Origin: Phenylobacterium sp.
GTDB taxonomy: Bacteria > Pseudomonadota > Alphaproteobacteria > Caulobacterales > Caulobacteraceae
DNA: 64,000 nt
Direction of reading: 5' to 3'
Assembly (NCBI GenBank): GCA_018001015.1
Contig: JAGNIV010000011.1
Span: 1 to 64,000 of the forward strand
Both the position numbers and the translations under genes were made by a program. The notes beneath the pieces were generated by a model that was given only the letters and a program-made list of their open reading frames with translations, made no database searches and had not been told where the DNA came from. Positions 7,078-21,086 of the stretch are shown one piece after another (positions within the stretch are counted from its first letter, which is position 1; every line of letters begins with the position of its first letter).

Positions 7078-8412
7078 ATGAATCAAGGGCTTGAGCAGCT
7101 ACGGGCTTGGGGCCGGTCGGGCTTGGACGGTGTGTCCGACCTTGGCGTCAATCTGCTCGTCACGATCCTGCGGGCCCTGACCTGGATCGAGGACCACGCC
7201 GCGGCCTGGCCTCAGCGCAGCCGAGACCTTCTCTTCGACACCCGAATGTTCTGGGCCGCCCGCTGGCGGCCCGCCTCCGCGCTCACCGTCATGGGGGGAC
7301 TGACCCTGCTGGCCGGCGTCTATGTCGCGACCGACATCCCCGCCGAGGCCTCGCCACCTACGGTCCTGGCCGCCGGCGCCGGCGCGCCGAGGCCCCATGT
7401 CGCGCCGCGTCCCAAGCCCGGCCCGCCCCCCGAAGCCCTGCAGAAGCGGCTGGACGAGCTGGCCGCCAGCTACCGTGAGCCCGTGGGCATCGCCGTGGCC
7501 GACACCAGCGAGGGTTGGATGGCCCAGGTGGCCGGCGACGACGCCTTCCCGCAGCAGAGCGTCTCCAAGCTGTGGGTGGCCATGACCACCATGGACGCCC
7601 TCGACCAGGGCAAGCTCAGCCTGGACCAGGATGTGTTTCTGGGCCCGCAGGACCGCAGCGTCTTCTTCCAGCCCATCTCCCACAAGATCGGCGCCACCGG
7701 CTACGCCACCACCCTGCGCGACCTGGTGCGGCGGGCCCTGATCGAGAGCGACAACGCCGCCAACGACAAACTGCTGGCCGAGGTGGGCGGCGTCGACGCG
7801 GTGGCCGACATGCTGGCCCGCAAGAACCTGACCGGCATCCGCATGGGCGCCGACGAGAAGAACCTCCAGGCCAAGATCGCCGGCCTGACCTGGAGCCCGG
7901 AGATGGGCGTCGGCGGCAATTTCAAGGACGCGCGGGCCCGCCTGCCCGATTCCGTCCGTGACGCCGCCATGCACGCCTATCTCGAAAATCCGCTGGACGG
8001 CGCGACCCCGGCGGGCCTGGCCACGGCCCTGGTGGCCCTGAAGCGCGGCGAGTTGCTGTCGCAGGAATCCACCGACACCTTCCTCTCCACCATGGCCGAG
8101 GCCCGCACCGGCCCGCGGCGCCTGAAGGGCGGCCTGCCCTCGGGCTGGTCCATCGCCCACAAGACCGGCACCGGCCAGGACTGGCGGGGCGGCTCCATCG
8201 GCATCAACGACGTCGCCGTGCTCACCGCCCCCGATGGCCGCTCCTATGCGGTGGTGGTGCTGATGAAGCGAACCACCAAGCCTGTGCCCGCTCGCCTGGC
8301 CTTCATGCAACAGGTCTCCAAGGCCGTGGTGACCAGTTGGGAGCGCGAGCGCGACGACGCTCGCAAGACCCTCGCCAGCCTGCGCCCCGGAGAGTCTTCC
8401 GGAGGTCGCTGA
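7078..8412 (+). CDS. Membrane-anchored class A beta-lactamase-like serine hydrolase
   Basis: The 444-residue product has a ~85-residue cytoplasmic N-terminus, one membrane helix (about 86-105), a Pro-rich linker and a beta-lactamase/transpeptidase-fold domain. The catalytic triad motifs are present: SVSK (Ser nucleophile), SDN and KTG. A clear omega-loop 'ExxLN' with the class A deacylating Glu is not evident before TPAGLATAL, so a penicillin-binding or other serine-hydrolase activity is as plausible as beta-lactam resistance. The uncleaved anchor and long cytoplasmic tail are unlike secreted beta-lactamases. Confidence 0.8.
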   Translation: MNQGLEQLRAWGRSGLDGVSDLGVNLLVTILRALTWIEDHAAAWPQRSRDLLFDTRMFWAARWRPASALTVMGGLTLLAGVYVATDIPAEASPPTVLAAGAGAPRPHVAPRPKPGPPPEALQKRLDELAASYREPVGIAVADTSEGWMAQVAGDDAFPQQSVSKLWVAMTTMDALDQGKLSLDQDVFLGPQDRSVFFQPISHKIGATGYATTLRDLVRRALIESDNAANDKLLAEVGGVDAVADMLARKNLTGIRMGADEKNLQAKIAGLTWSPEMGVGGNFKDARARLPDSVRDAAMHAYLENPLDGATPAGLATALVALKRGELLSQESTDTFLSTMAEARTGPRRLKGGLPSGWSIAHKTGTGQDWRGGSIGINDVAVLTAPDGRSYAVVVLMKRTTKPVPARLAFMQQVSKAVVTSWERERDDARKTLASLRPGESSGGR

Positions 8413-8429
8413 ATCCACGGCGGCTTCCG

Positions 8430-8457
8430 TTGACTTGGCGGGGGTCGTCTGTATAAG
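8430..8457 (+). promoter_or_regulatory. Sigma-70-type promoter for rplU-rpmA
   Basis: TTGACT and TATAAG are separated by 16 bases and lie about 70 bp ahead of the rplU ATG. Confidence 0.6.
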
Positions 8458-8526
8458 TCCGCGCCTTCGCACGCAGGACCTTCCCGCGGGCGTGATCCTT
8501 TTTTGCTAAAGTCCAAGGCGCGAACG

Positions 8527-9084
8527 ATGTACGCGGTGATCAAAACCGGCGGTAAGCAGTACCGGGTTCAGGCGGGCGACCTTCTCGTCGTCGAAAAGCT
8601 TGAAGGTGAGCCGGGCGCCAATGTGGCCTTCGGCGACGTCCTGATGCTGGGCGATGGCGAGACCATCACCCTGGGCGCTCCGATCGTGGAAGGCGCCACC
8701 GTCAACGCCACCCTGATCGAGACCCGCAAGGGCCTGAAGGTGAAGATCTTCAAGAAGCGCCGTCGTCAGGGCTATCGCCGCACCCGCGGCCATCGCCAGC
8801 ATGAGAGCGTCCTGCGCGTGACCTCGGTGGCCGGCGCCGGCAAGACCGAGAACTGGGACGGCGTGGTGGACATGACCACCAAGGCCGTGCTGAACGCCCG
8901 CGCCCGCAACCTAAAGCTGGAAGAAGCTGCCACCGCCAAGGCCGCGCTTTCCGCCGAAAAGGCCGCCGCGCCCGCCGCCAAGAAGGCCGCAGCCCCGAAG
9001 GCCGCCGCGCCCAAGGCTGAAGCCACCGAGAAAAAGGCCGCCGCGCCGAAGAAGGCCGCCGCCAAGAAGCCCGACGCCGAATAA
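8527..9084 (+). CDS. rplU: 50S ribosomal protein L21 with Ala/Lys-rich C-terminal extension
   Basis: The first ~103 residues are typical L21: MYAVIKTGGKQYRVQAGD at the start and KKRRRQGYRRTRGHRQ in the rRNA-binding region. The protein then continues to 185 residues with a low-complexity tail of repeated KKAAAPKAAA units. L21 is usually ~103 residues, so the tail nearly doubles it. An in-frame ATG eight codons upstream is less likely because the family N-terminus begins with MYAVI. rpmA follows after 32 bp, the universal L21-L27 pair. Confidence 0.95.
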   Translation: MYAVIKTGGKQYRVQAGDLLVVEKLEGEPGANVAFGDVLMLGDGETITLGAPIVEGATVNATLIETRKGLKVKIFKKRRRQGYRRTRGHRQHESVLRVTSVAGAGKTENWDGVVDMTTKAVLNARARNLKLEEAATAKAALSAEKAAAPAAKKAAAPKAAAPKAEATEKKAAAPKKAAAKKPDAE

Positions 9085-9116
9085 GCGTCGGATCAAGACA
9101 AGTTTAGGAGACCACA

Positions 9117-9386
9117 ATGGCTCACAAGAAATCAGGCGGTTCATCCCGCAACGGTCGCGACTCGGCCGGCCGCCGTCTCGGCGTGAAGAAGTTCGGTGGC
9201 GAGTCCGTCGTCGGCGGCAACATCATCATCCGTCAGCGCGGCACCAAGTTCTTCGCCGGCGTGAATGTCGGCATGGGCCGTGACCATACCCTCTTCGCCA
9301 CCGCCGACGGCGCTGTGCAGTTCGTCACCAAGCGCGACGACCGCACCTATGTGAACGTGGTGGCTGCCGAGACCAACGCCAGCTAG
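9117..9386 (+). CDS. rpmA: 50S ribosomal protein L27
   Basis: The 89-residue protein begins [20 protein letters not shown], the conserved L27 N-terminus that reaches the peptidyl-transferase centre, and carries [25 protein letters not shown]. No cleavable leader of the Firmicutes type is present. AGGAG is 6 bases before the ATG. It is co-transcribed with rplU and followed by a strong terminator. Confidence 0.98.
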   Translation: MAHKKSGGSSRNGRDSAGRRLGVKKFGGESVVGGNIIIRQRGTKFFAGVNVGMGRDHTLFATADGAVQFVTKRDDRTYVNVVAAETNAS

Positions 9387-9450
9387 GCGGAACCTCTCTT
9401 CTCCGGTTCCGCCCCGACGATCAGTCAGGCGGACCGGACAGAATCCCGAA

Positions 9451-9486
9451 AAGCGGGAGTCCGGAACGCCGGGCTCCCGCTTTTTC
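9451..9486 (+). terminator. Rho-independent terminator after rpmA
   Basis: AAGCGGGAG pairs with CTCCCGCTT, with an inner CCGG/CCGG pairing, followed by a run of T. It lies 65 bp beyond the rpmA stop. Confidence 0.92.
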
Positions 9487-9525
9487 TGTTTCAGGGGTCC
9501 CGTTAGAGGACCCGGGAGGTTCAAG

Positions 9526-15275
<5,750 letters not shown>

Positions 15276-15414
15276 GGCGCCACGATCCCACCCCTCGCCC
15301 GGAGCGTAGGGGGCAGACTGGTAACGGCGGCTTAATCGGCGGGACATTCCGTCGCGCCATCGCGGTGAATTGCCGCCCCCGGGAAAGGTGCTTACTAAGG
15401 CTCATCTTGAGCAA

Positions 15415-16986
15415 ATGGCGGACGACGTGGACGACGCGACGGGCAGAGGCGGGGCAGAGGCGGGTCGCGGTCGGCTGACCGCGCTCGCTCCGGCCATGGC
15501 CATCCCCTATGGCGGTGACCGCGTCGCCTATGTGTCCCAGTCGCTCGCCGACGCTTTCCAGGCCGGCGACCGGCTGGTGGTCGTGCAGGATAACGGCGAC
15601 CTGCTGCACGTCCCCGCCGCCGTCCAGGCCCTGGCTGAGGCCGCCGTCGGCAAGGCCCACGACGCCTTTCAACAGATGGGTGAGGTCAGCGACGCGGCCA
15701 TCACCGACTTCTTCGACGCCTTCGCCGCCCGGCTCGCCGACGACGAGGTCTGGTCCTCCATCAGCGCGGCCAACGCCGCCGACGTCACCCGGGCTCAGGC
15801 CCGCGGCCGCTCCACGACCCGGCTGACGGTCAGCCCGGCCATGCGCGCCGACATGATCTCAGGATTGCAGGCCTGGCGCGACGCCCCCGCCGCCCGAGGC
15901 AAGGTGCTGGAGACCGTCACCCACGAAGGCTGGAGCGTCGACCAGGTCATGGCCCCCCTGGGGATCACCGGGTTCGTCTTCGAGGGCCGCCCCAATGTCT
16001 TCGCCGACGCCACCGGCGTCCTGCGCACCGGCAATACGGTGGTCTTCCGCATTGGCTCCGACGCCCTTGGCACGGCGCGGGCCATCGTCGCGCACGCCCT
16101 GGATCCGGCGCTCGCCGCCGCGGGCCTGCCGAAGGGCGCAGCGGCCCTGGTGGACTCAGCCGAGCACGCCGCCGGCTGGGCGATGTTCTCCGACAAGCGC
16201 CTGGCGCTGGCCGTCGCGCGCGGCTCCGGCCCCGCCGTGACCCAGCTCGGCGCCATCGCCCGCCAGGCCGGGACCCCTGTCAGCCTGCACGGCACCGGCG
16301 GCGCCTGGATGGTGGCCGACACCGCCGCCGACGCCGCTCGTTTCGAGGCGGCCGCCTATCACTCCCTCGACCGCAAGGTCTGCAACACCCTCAATGTCTG
16401 CTGCATCGTCCGCGAGCGCGCCGAGGACCTGGTCCCGGTCTTCCTGGCCGCCCTGGACGCCGCCGGCCAGCGCCGCAGGGGCGCCAAGCTGCACGTCGTC
16501 GAGGGCTCGGAACGGTACATCCCCGCCGCCTGGCGCGACGCCCGCGTCACCGTCGCCCGTGCGCAGGGCGATTGCGAGGAACCCCTGGTGGAACGCCTGG
16601 CCGAGAGCGATCTGGGCCGCGAATGGGAATGGGAGGAGACGCCTGAGGTCTCCCTCATGATCGTCGAGGACGCCCGCCAGGCCGTCGCCCTCTTCAACCG
16701 CTACAGCCCCCGCTTCGCCGCCAGCCTGATCTCGCAGGACGTCGAGGCCCACGAGCGTTTTTACGCCGCCATCGACGCCCCCTTCACCGGCGACGGCTTC
16801 ACCCGCTGGGTGGACGGCCAATATGCCCTCAATCGCCCTGAGCTCGGCCTCTCCAACTGGGAGCACGGCCGCCTGTTCGCCCGCGGCGGGGTCCTGGCCG
16901 GAGATGGGGTGTTCACCGTCCGCGCCCGGGTTCGCCAGACCGACCTCAACCTCGACCGCAATCCCGACACGGCGAAGCGGTTTTGA
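15415..16986 (+). CDS. proA: Divergent glutamate-5-semialdehyde dehydrogenase (ProA-like)
   Basis: The 523-residue protein occupies the proA slot of the obgE-proB-proA-nadD cluster. From about residue 85 it follows ProA: substrate/NADPH-binding VFEGRPNVFADATGVLRTGN and the catalytic Cys in DRKVCNTLNVCCI. It differs from canonical ~420-residue ProA by a ~85-residue N-terminal extension (GDRVAYVSQSLADAFQAGDR) and by loss of the usual FTDGGxFGLGAE motif, replaced by FTRWVDGQYALNRPELGL. It would reduce glutamyl-5-phosphate in proline synthesis, but a changed substrate is possible. An in-frame TTG/ATG-rich region upstream allows a start at 15370. Confidence 0.8.
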   Translation: MADDVDDATGRGGAEAGRGRLTALAPAMAIPYGGDRVAYVSQSLADAFQAGDRLVVVQDNGDLLHVPAAVQALAEAAVGKAHDAFQQMGEVSDAAITDFFDAFAARLADDEVWSSISAANAADVTRAQARGRSTTRLTVSPAMRADMISGLQAWRDAPAARGKVLETVTHEGWSVDQVMAPLGITGFVFEGRPNVFADATGVLRTGNTVVFRIGSDALGTARAIVAHALDPALAAAGLPKGAAALVDSAEHAAGWAMFSDKRLALAVARGSGPAVTQLGAIARQAGTPVSLHGTGGAWMVADTAADAARFEAAAYHSLDRKVCNTLNVCCIVRERAEDLVPVFLAALDAAGQRRRGAKLHVVEGSERYIPAAWRDARVTVARAQGDCEEPLVERLAESDLGREWEWEETPEVSLMIVEDARQAVALFNRYSPRFAASLISQDVEAHERFYAAIDAPFTGDGFTRWVDGQYALNRPELGLSNWEHGRLFARGGVLAGDGVFTVRARVRQTDLNLDRNPDTAKRF

Positions 16987-17001
16987 TCCAGAGCAGTGAC
17001 C

Positions 17002-17661
17002 ATGTGGTTCGCGGGACCCGCCCGGCGCGTCCCTGAGGCCGGCCGGCCCGCGACCCTGCGCCTGGGCTTCACGCTCACGCGGGGTATGCGGGTGGGGCTC
17101 TATGGCGGCTCGTTCAATCCGGTCCACGCCGGCCACGCTCACGTGGCCGAGACCGCCCGCAAGCGGCTGCGGCTCGACCGGGTCATCTGGCTGGTCTCGC
17201 CGCAGAACCCGCTGAAGTCCAGCCATGAGACCGCCAGCCTGGCGGAACGGATGGCGGGCGTGCGCAAGGTGGCCCGCGGCCGGGCGATGATCGTCTCCGA
17301 CGCCGAGACCGCCATCGGCTCCACCTACACCATCGACACCCTGCGCGTGCTGAAGGCCCGCCATCCGGGGGTGAAGTTCGTCTGGATCATGGGCGCCGAC
17401 AGCCTGGCCAGCTTCCACCGCTGGCGCGGCTGGACGCAGATCATGGGCGGCGCCCCCGTGGCCGTGGTCTCGCGGCCCTGGATTTCGCTGAGAAGCCGCT
17501 TCTCGCCCGCCGCCCAAAGGTTCAGCCATGCGCGGCGCCCCGCCGGCCAGGGGCCCATCCTGGCGGCGACCCATCCGCCCCGCTGGGTGTTCCTCACCGG
17601 CCCCCTGAATTTCCTCTCGTCCACCGCCATGCGGGCGCGGATGGGGGGATCAAGATCGTGA
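17002..17661 (+). CDS. nadD: Nicotinate-nucleotide adenylyltransferase
   Basis: The 219-residue enzyme makes nicotinate adenine dinucleotide from NaMN and ATP. GLYGGSFNPVHAGHAHVAE carries the HxGH nucleotidyl-transfer motif and FLSSTAMRARM the C-terminal ISSTxIR-type motif. The core begins at MRVGLYGG (17086); the preceding ~28 codons remain open and in frame and include an RLGFTLTRGM stretch found ahead of the core in relatives, so I place the start at the ATG at 17002, with a GTG at 16996 and ATG 17086 as alternatives. Confidence 0.93.
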   Translation: MWFAGPARRVPEAGRPATLRLGFTLTRGMRVGLYGGSFNPVHAGHAHVAETARKRLRLDRVIWLVSPQNPLKSSHETASLAERMAGVRKVARGRAMIVSDAETAIGSTYTIDTLRVLKARHPGVKFVWIMGADSLASFHRWRGWTQIMGGAPVAVVSRPWISLRSRFSPAAQRFSHARRPAGQGPILAATHPPRWVFLTGPLNFLSSTAMRARMGGSRS

Positions 17662-17735
17662 TGTCAGGCGGACTGCCCCTTTCCGCGCAATCATGATATG
17701 AGGCCTTTTAGCGAGGCAAAAAAGGAGCTACCCCG

Positions 17736-18149
17736 CTGAGCCCTGACCCTGCGCCGAGTGCGCACGAAACTCCGGTTTCCGCCGAGGTTTCCACCGATCC
17801 CCAGAGTCGCATCAGCGCTTTGGAAGACCTGATCCTGGCGCGTCTCGATGACGATAAAGCCCAGGATGTCGTGTTCATCGACCTGAAGGGTAAGAGCGCG
17901 GTGGCCGACGGCCTGATCGTCGCCTCCGGCCGTTCGCACCGTCATGTCGGCGCCATGGCCGACCACCTGCTGCGCGCCCTCAAGGACGAGGGCTACGGCA
18001 AGGTGCGCGTCGAGGGCATGCCGCACTGCGACTGGGTGTTGATCGACACCGGCGATGTGATCATCCACCTGTTCCGTCCCGAGGTCCGCTCCTTCTACAA
18101 CATCGAGAAGATCTGGTCGGTGGACTCGGCCCACATCGCCTTCACTTGA
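17736..18149 (+). CDS. rsfS: Ribosomal silencing factor RsfS, probable CTG start
   Basis: RsfS binds L14 on the 50S subunit and blocks subunit joining when nutrients are scarce. The core runs LEDLILARLDDDKAQDVVFIDL to the DWVLIDTGDVIIHLF and YNIEKIWS signatures. The reading frame is open from 17712 and has no ATG or GTG before the core. A textbook AAGGAG at 17722-17727 sits eight bases ahead of CTG at 17736, which would give a 137-residue protein with a short acidic/Pro-rich N-terminus. The only other candidate is TTG at 17820, which lacks a ribosome site and truncates the first helix. Its stop overlaps rlmH. Confidence 0.93.
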   Translation: MSPDPAPSAHETPVSAEVSTDPQSRISALEDLILARLDDDKAQDVVFIDLKGKSAVADGLIVASGRSHRHVGAMADHLLRALKDEGYGKVRVEGMPHCDWVLIDTGDVIIHLFRPEVRSFYNIEKIWSVDSAHIAFT

Positions 18150-18610
18150 AGCTGACGATCCTGGCGGTCGGGCGTCTGGCCCGTTCCCCCGAGGTCGAGC
18201 TGGTGAAGCTCTATGTGGACCGCGCCACCGCGGCCGGTCGCGCCCTGGGGCTCGGCCCTGTCGAGGTGGTGGAGGTCGAGGCGAAAAAGCCCGGCAAGCT
18301 CGCCGAGGCCGATGTCCTGCGCCCGCACCTCACCGACGCCCACGTCATCGCCTGCGATGAGCGGGGAAGCGCGCGCGCCTCCCGGGACTTCGCCGCCGAG
18401 ATCGCGAAACTGCGGGATCAGGGCGTGCGGCGGCTGGTCTTCATGATCGGGGGCGCCGACGGCCTCGATCCGGCCCTGGTTGCGGCGGCCAACGGCAAGC
18501 TGGCCTTCGGGCCCCAGACATGGCCCCATGCCCTGGCCCGCGCCATGCTGGCCGAACAGGTCTATCGGGCGGTCACCATCCTGGCCGGCGGCCCCTATCA
18601 CCGAGACTGA
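18146..18610 (+). CDS. rlmH: 23S rRNA pseudouridine-1915 N3-methyltransferase
   Basis: The 154-residue SPOUT methyltransferase modifies pseudouridine 1915 of helix 69 in assembled ribosomes. The SAM-binding knot (FMIGGADGLDPALV) and the C-terminal WPHALARAMLAEQVYRA and GGPYHRD motifs are intact. The start is TTG, overlapping the rsfS stop by four bases (TTGA), so translation is probably coupled. The rsfS-rlmH order is widely conserved. Confidence 0.96.
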   Translation: MKLTILAVGRLARSPEVELVKLYVDRATAAGRALGLGPVEVVEVEAKKPGKLAEADVLRPHLTDAHVIACDERGSARASRDFAAEIAKLRDQGVRRLVFMIGGADGLDPALVAAANGKLAFGPQTWPHALARAMLAEQVYRAVTILAGGPYHRD

Positions 18611-18616
18611 CGCGCC

Positions 18617-19486
18617 TTGCCGAGCCTCCGCCCCGCCCTTGTGATCGGCGCCCTCGCCAGCCTGGCGGTGGGGATCGTCGCCGTGGCGGCGGCCAGCGAG
18701 CGCGACAAGCTGCAGAGCCTCAATGTCCGCGAGACCGTGCTCACCGCCGAGCAGGGCCGCAACCTCAACCGCCTGGCGCGGCTGCTGACCGTGCTGGAAC
18801 AATTCCGGCGCGATCCCCCACCGGCCCTGCTGGTCAGCCCCGACGACGCGGTTTCCGCCGTCCGCGCCGCCATCCTGGTCAAGGCCATCACGCCGGAACT
18901 GCAGCGCCGGGCGCGGTTCTATGCGGCGGAGGCCGGCGAGATCGCCCGCCAGCGCCGCCTGGCCGCCGTCGCCAGCGAGGCCCTGTTCACCTCCGACAGC
19001 CAGCTCGCCGAGGCCCGCCTCGTCCAGCCGCCCGGCCAGAGGGACCAGAACCCCCTGCCGGACGACAATGGCGAGGTCAGCCCGCCCAAGGCCCTGACGG
19101 CGCCGGCCGATGGCCCCGTCACCCGGCGCTTCGGACAGGCCGTGCCCGGCGGCGGCAAGGCGAACGGCCTGACCATTCAGACCGCCTCTGGGGCGAAAGT
19201 GGCGGCGCCGGACGCCGGGCTTGTCCAATATGTGGGCCCCGTGAAGGGCTGGGGTGTGATCTTGATCTTAAGGTTGGCCGGTGGATACCATCTGGTGTTG
19301 GCTGGCCTGGACCGGACGAACGTCGGCGTCGGACAGTCCGTCGCGGTCGGCGCGCCTGTCGGATGGATGGCGGATGGGCGACAATCGCCCCCTGAACTCT
19401 ATCTTGAGCTTCGGGAACGCGGGGCGCCGGTCGATCCGGAGCGTTGGATGAAGGGCGGAACCGGCTTGAGACCGACCGTCGGCTGA
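18617..19486 (+). CDS. EnvC-like LytM-domain protein with degenerate active site
   Basis: The 289-residue protein has an N-terminal signal/anchor helix (about 5-25), a short helical coiled-coil-like region to ~125, a Pro-rich linker and a C-terminal M23/LytM fold (about 150-280). The catalytic HxH of active M23 peptidases is missing: the equivalent of HLHFE reads ELYLELR. Degenerate LytM proteins such as EnvC activate amidases during cell separation, which fits the position just before ctpA. At 289 residues it is shorter than typical EnvC (~400) because the coiled coil is reduced. The start is TTG six bases after rlmH. Confidence 0.82.
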   Translation: MPSLRPALVIGALASLAVGIVAVAAASERDKLQSLNVRETVLTAEQGRNLNRLARLLTVLEQFRRDPPPALLVSPDDAVSAVRAAILVKAITPELQRRARFYAAEAGEIARQRRLAAVASEALFTSDSQLAEARLVQPPGQRDQNPLPDDNGEVSPPKALTAPADGPVTRRFGQAVPGGGKANGLTIQTASGAKVAAPDAGLVQYVGPVKGWGVILILRLAGGYHLVLAGLDRTNVGVGQSVAVGAPVGWMADGRQSPPELYLELRERGAPVDPERWMKGGTGLRPTVG

Positions 19487-19577
19487 AAGAAGACTTTAGG
19501 ACCTGGTGGGGTCTGATGGGGACGTGAAGCGGTTGAGCGGCTCAATTCCGCCGCAAGGGAGCCTTAGGGCCTGGTTT

Positions 19578-20963
19578 ATGCGCAAGTATCTGTTGATCGG
19601 TGTTTCGGCCTTCGTCCTCGGGGCGGGCTCCATGGCCTATGTCAGCCAGCAGGCCCTGGCGTCGGCCCAGCCACGGGCCAAGACCTACAAGATGCTTGAG
19701 CTGTTCGGCGACGTGCTGGACACCGTCGAGCGTCAGTATGTCACCGAGGTCGACGACAAGAAGCTGATTGAGGCGGCCATCGACGGCATGCTGACCTCGC
19801 TGGATCCCCACTCCGGATATCTGAACCCCGAGAGCTTCGACGACATGCGCGATCAGACGCGCGGCGAGTACGGCGGCCTGGGCATCGAGGTCACCAGTGA
19901 GGACGGCGTGGTCAAGGTGATCTCGCCGATGGACGGCACGCCCGCCTTCAAGGCCGGGGTCAAGGCCGGCGACTTCATCACCGCCGTCAACGGCGCGAGC
20001 GTTCTGGGCCTGTCGGTGAACGACGCGGTCAAGCAGATGCGCGGCAAGCCCGGCGAGCCGGTCACCCTGACCATCGCGCGCGAGAAGGTCGATCCTTTCG
20101 ACGTCAAGCTGATCCGTGAAATCATCAAGCCCAAGTCGGCCACCGCCAAGCTTGAGGGCGACTACGGCTATCTGCGGGTCGCGACCTTCAACGAAAAGAC
20201 CACGGACGAAGCCGAGGCGGCGATCGCCGACCTGCGGGCCAAGAATCCGAAGATGAAGGGTCTGATCCTCGACCTGCGCAACAATCCGGGCGGCTTGCTC
20301 GACCAGGCGGTCGGCATCTCCGACCTGTTCCTGGAGGGCGGCGAGATCGTCTCCCAGCGTGGCCGCGATCCCCGCGATGTCGAGCGCTACAACGCCCGCA
20401 CCGGTGACGCCACCGGCGGTCTGCCGATGGTCGTGCTGATCAATTCCGGCTCCGCCTCGGCCGCCGAGATCGTCGCCGGCGCCCTGCAGGACCGCAAGCG
20501 CGCGGAACTGGTGGGCCTCACCAGCTTCGGCAAGGGCTCGGTCCAGACTGTGATTCCCCTGCGCGGCGGCATGGACGGCGCGCTGAAGCTGACGACGGCG
20601 CGCTACTACACGCCGGCCGGCCGCTCCATCCAGAAGACCGGCATCCAGCCGGACCTTGAGGTGGCCGAGACCCGCGACGAGGCTCAGGCCATCGCCAACC
20701 GCGCCTTCCAGTTCAGCGAGGCCTCCTTCCGCAACGCGCTTAACGCCGAGGAGGGCAAGACTCGCGTCGGCGCCCACGAGCCGGCCGAGGCGCCCCCGGA
20801 GAGCTTCAACACCACCACCGGCGACTTCCAGCTGGCCCGCGCCAAGGACGTCCTGCGCTACGGGTCGGTGGCGGCCACGCCCAAGCTTCCCAAGCCCGCC
20901 GCGAAGATGGCCGAGGTGGTTTCCAAGCTGCCGAAGCTTGAGCCCAAGCCGCTCGCCAAATAG
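19578..20963 (+). CDS. ctpA: Carboxyl-terminal processing protease (S41)
   Basis: The 461-residue periplasmic serine protease has an N-terminal signal/anchor (MRKYLLIGVSAFVLGAGS), a helical region with LDPHSGYL, a PDZ domain (about 85-170) and the S41 core with nucleophile Ser in NSGSASAAEIVAGAL and the catalytic Lys in SFGKGSVQT. A long C-terminal tail of ~70 residues, Pro/Lys-rich at the end, follows. CtpA-type proteases trim or degrade envelope proteins, including murein hydrolases. An upstream in-frame start at 19506 is rejected because it precedes the signal by 24 polar residues. Confidence 0.95.
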   Translation: MRKYLLIGVSAFVLGAGSMAYVSQQALASAQPRAKTYKMLELFGDVLDTVERQYVTEVDDKKLIEAAIDGMLTSLDPHSGYLNPESFDDMRDQTRGEYGGLGIEVTSEDGVVKVISPMDGTPAFKAGVKAGDFITAVNGASVLGLSVNDAVKQMRGKPGEPVTLTIAREKVDPFDVKLIREIIKPKSATAKLEGDYGYLRVATFNEKTTDEAEAAIADLRAKNPKMKGLILDLRNNPGGLLDQAVGISDLFLEGGEIVSQRGRDPRDVERYNARTGDATGGLPMVVLINSGSASAAEIVAGALQDRKRAELVGLTSFGKGSVQTVIPLRGGMDGALKLTTARYYTPAGRSIQKTGIQPDLEVAETRDEAQAIANRAFQFSEASFRNALNAEEGKTRVGAHEPAEAPPESFNTTTGDFQLARAKDVLRYGSVAATPKLPKPAAKMAEVVSKLPKLEPKPLAK

Positions 20964-21086
20964 GGAGCAGGCGGCTCCGCCCCGGCGGCGGCGCCTGCGA
21001 CCCCGCGCCGTGCTGCGGCGCGGCAAAAAGTAGCCCTTCATTAACCATGATCGCGCAGGCTCCCGGCTGAAGCCTTGCGCGTGGTC

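Noticed and set aside
8470..8504. Possible attenuator in the rplU leader
   Set aside because: CACGC/GCGTG gives only a 5-bp stem with a large loop before six T; too weak to call a terminator.
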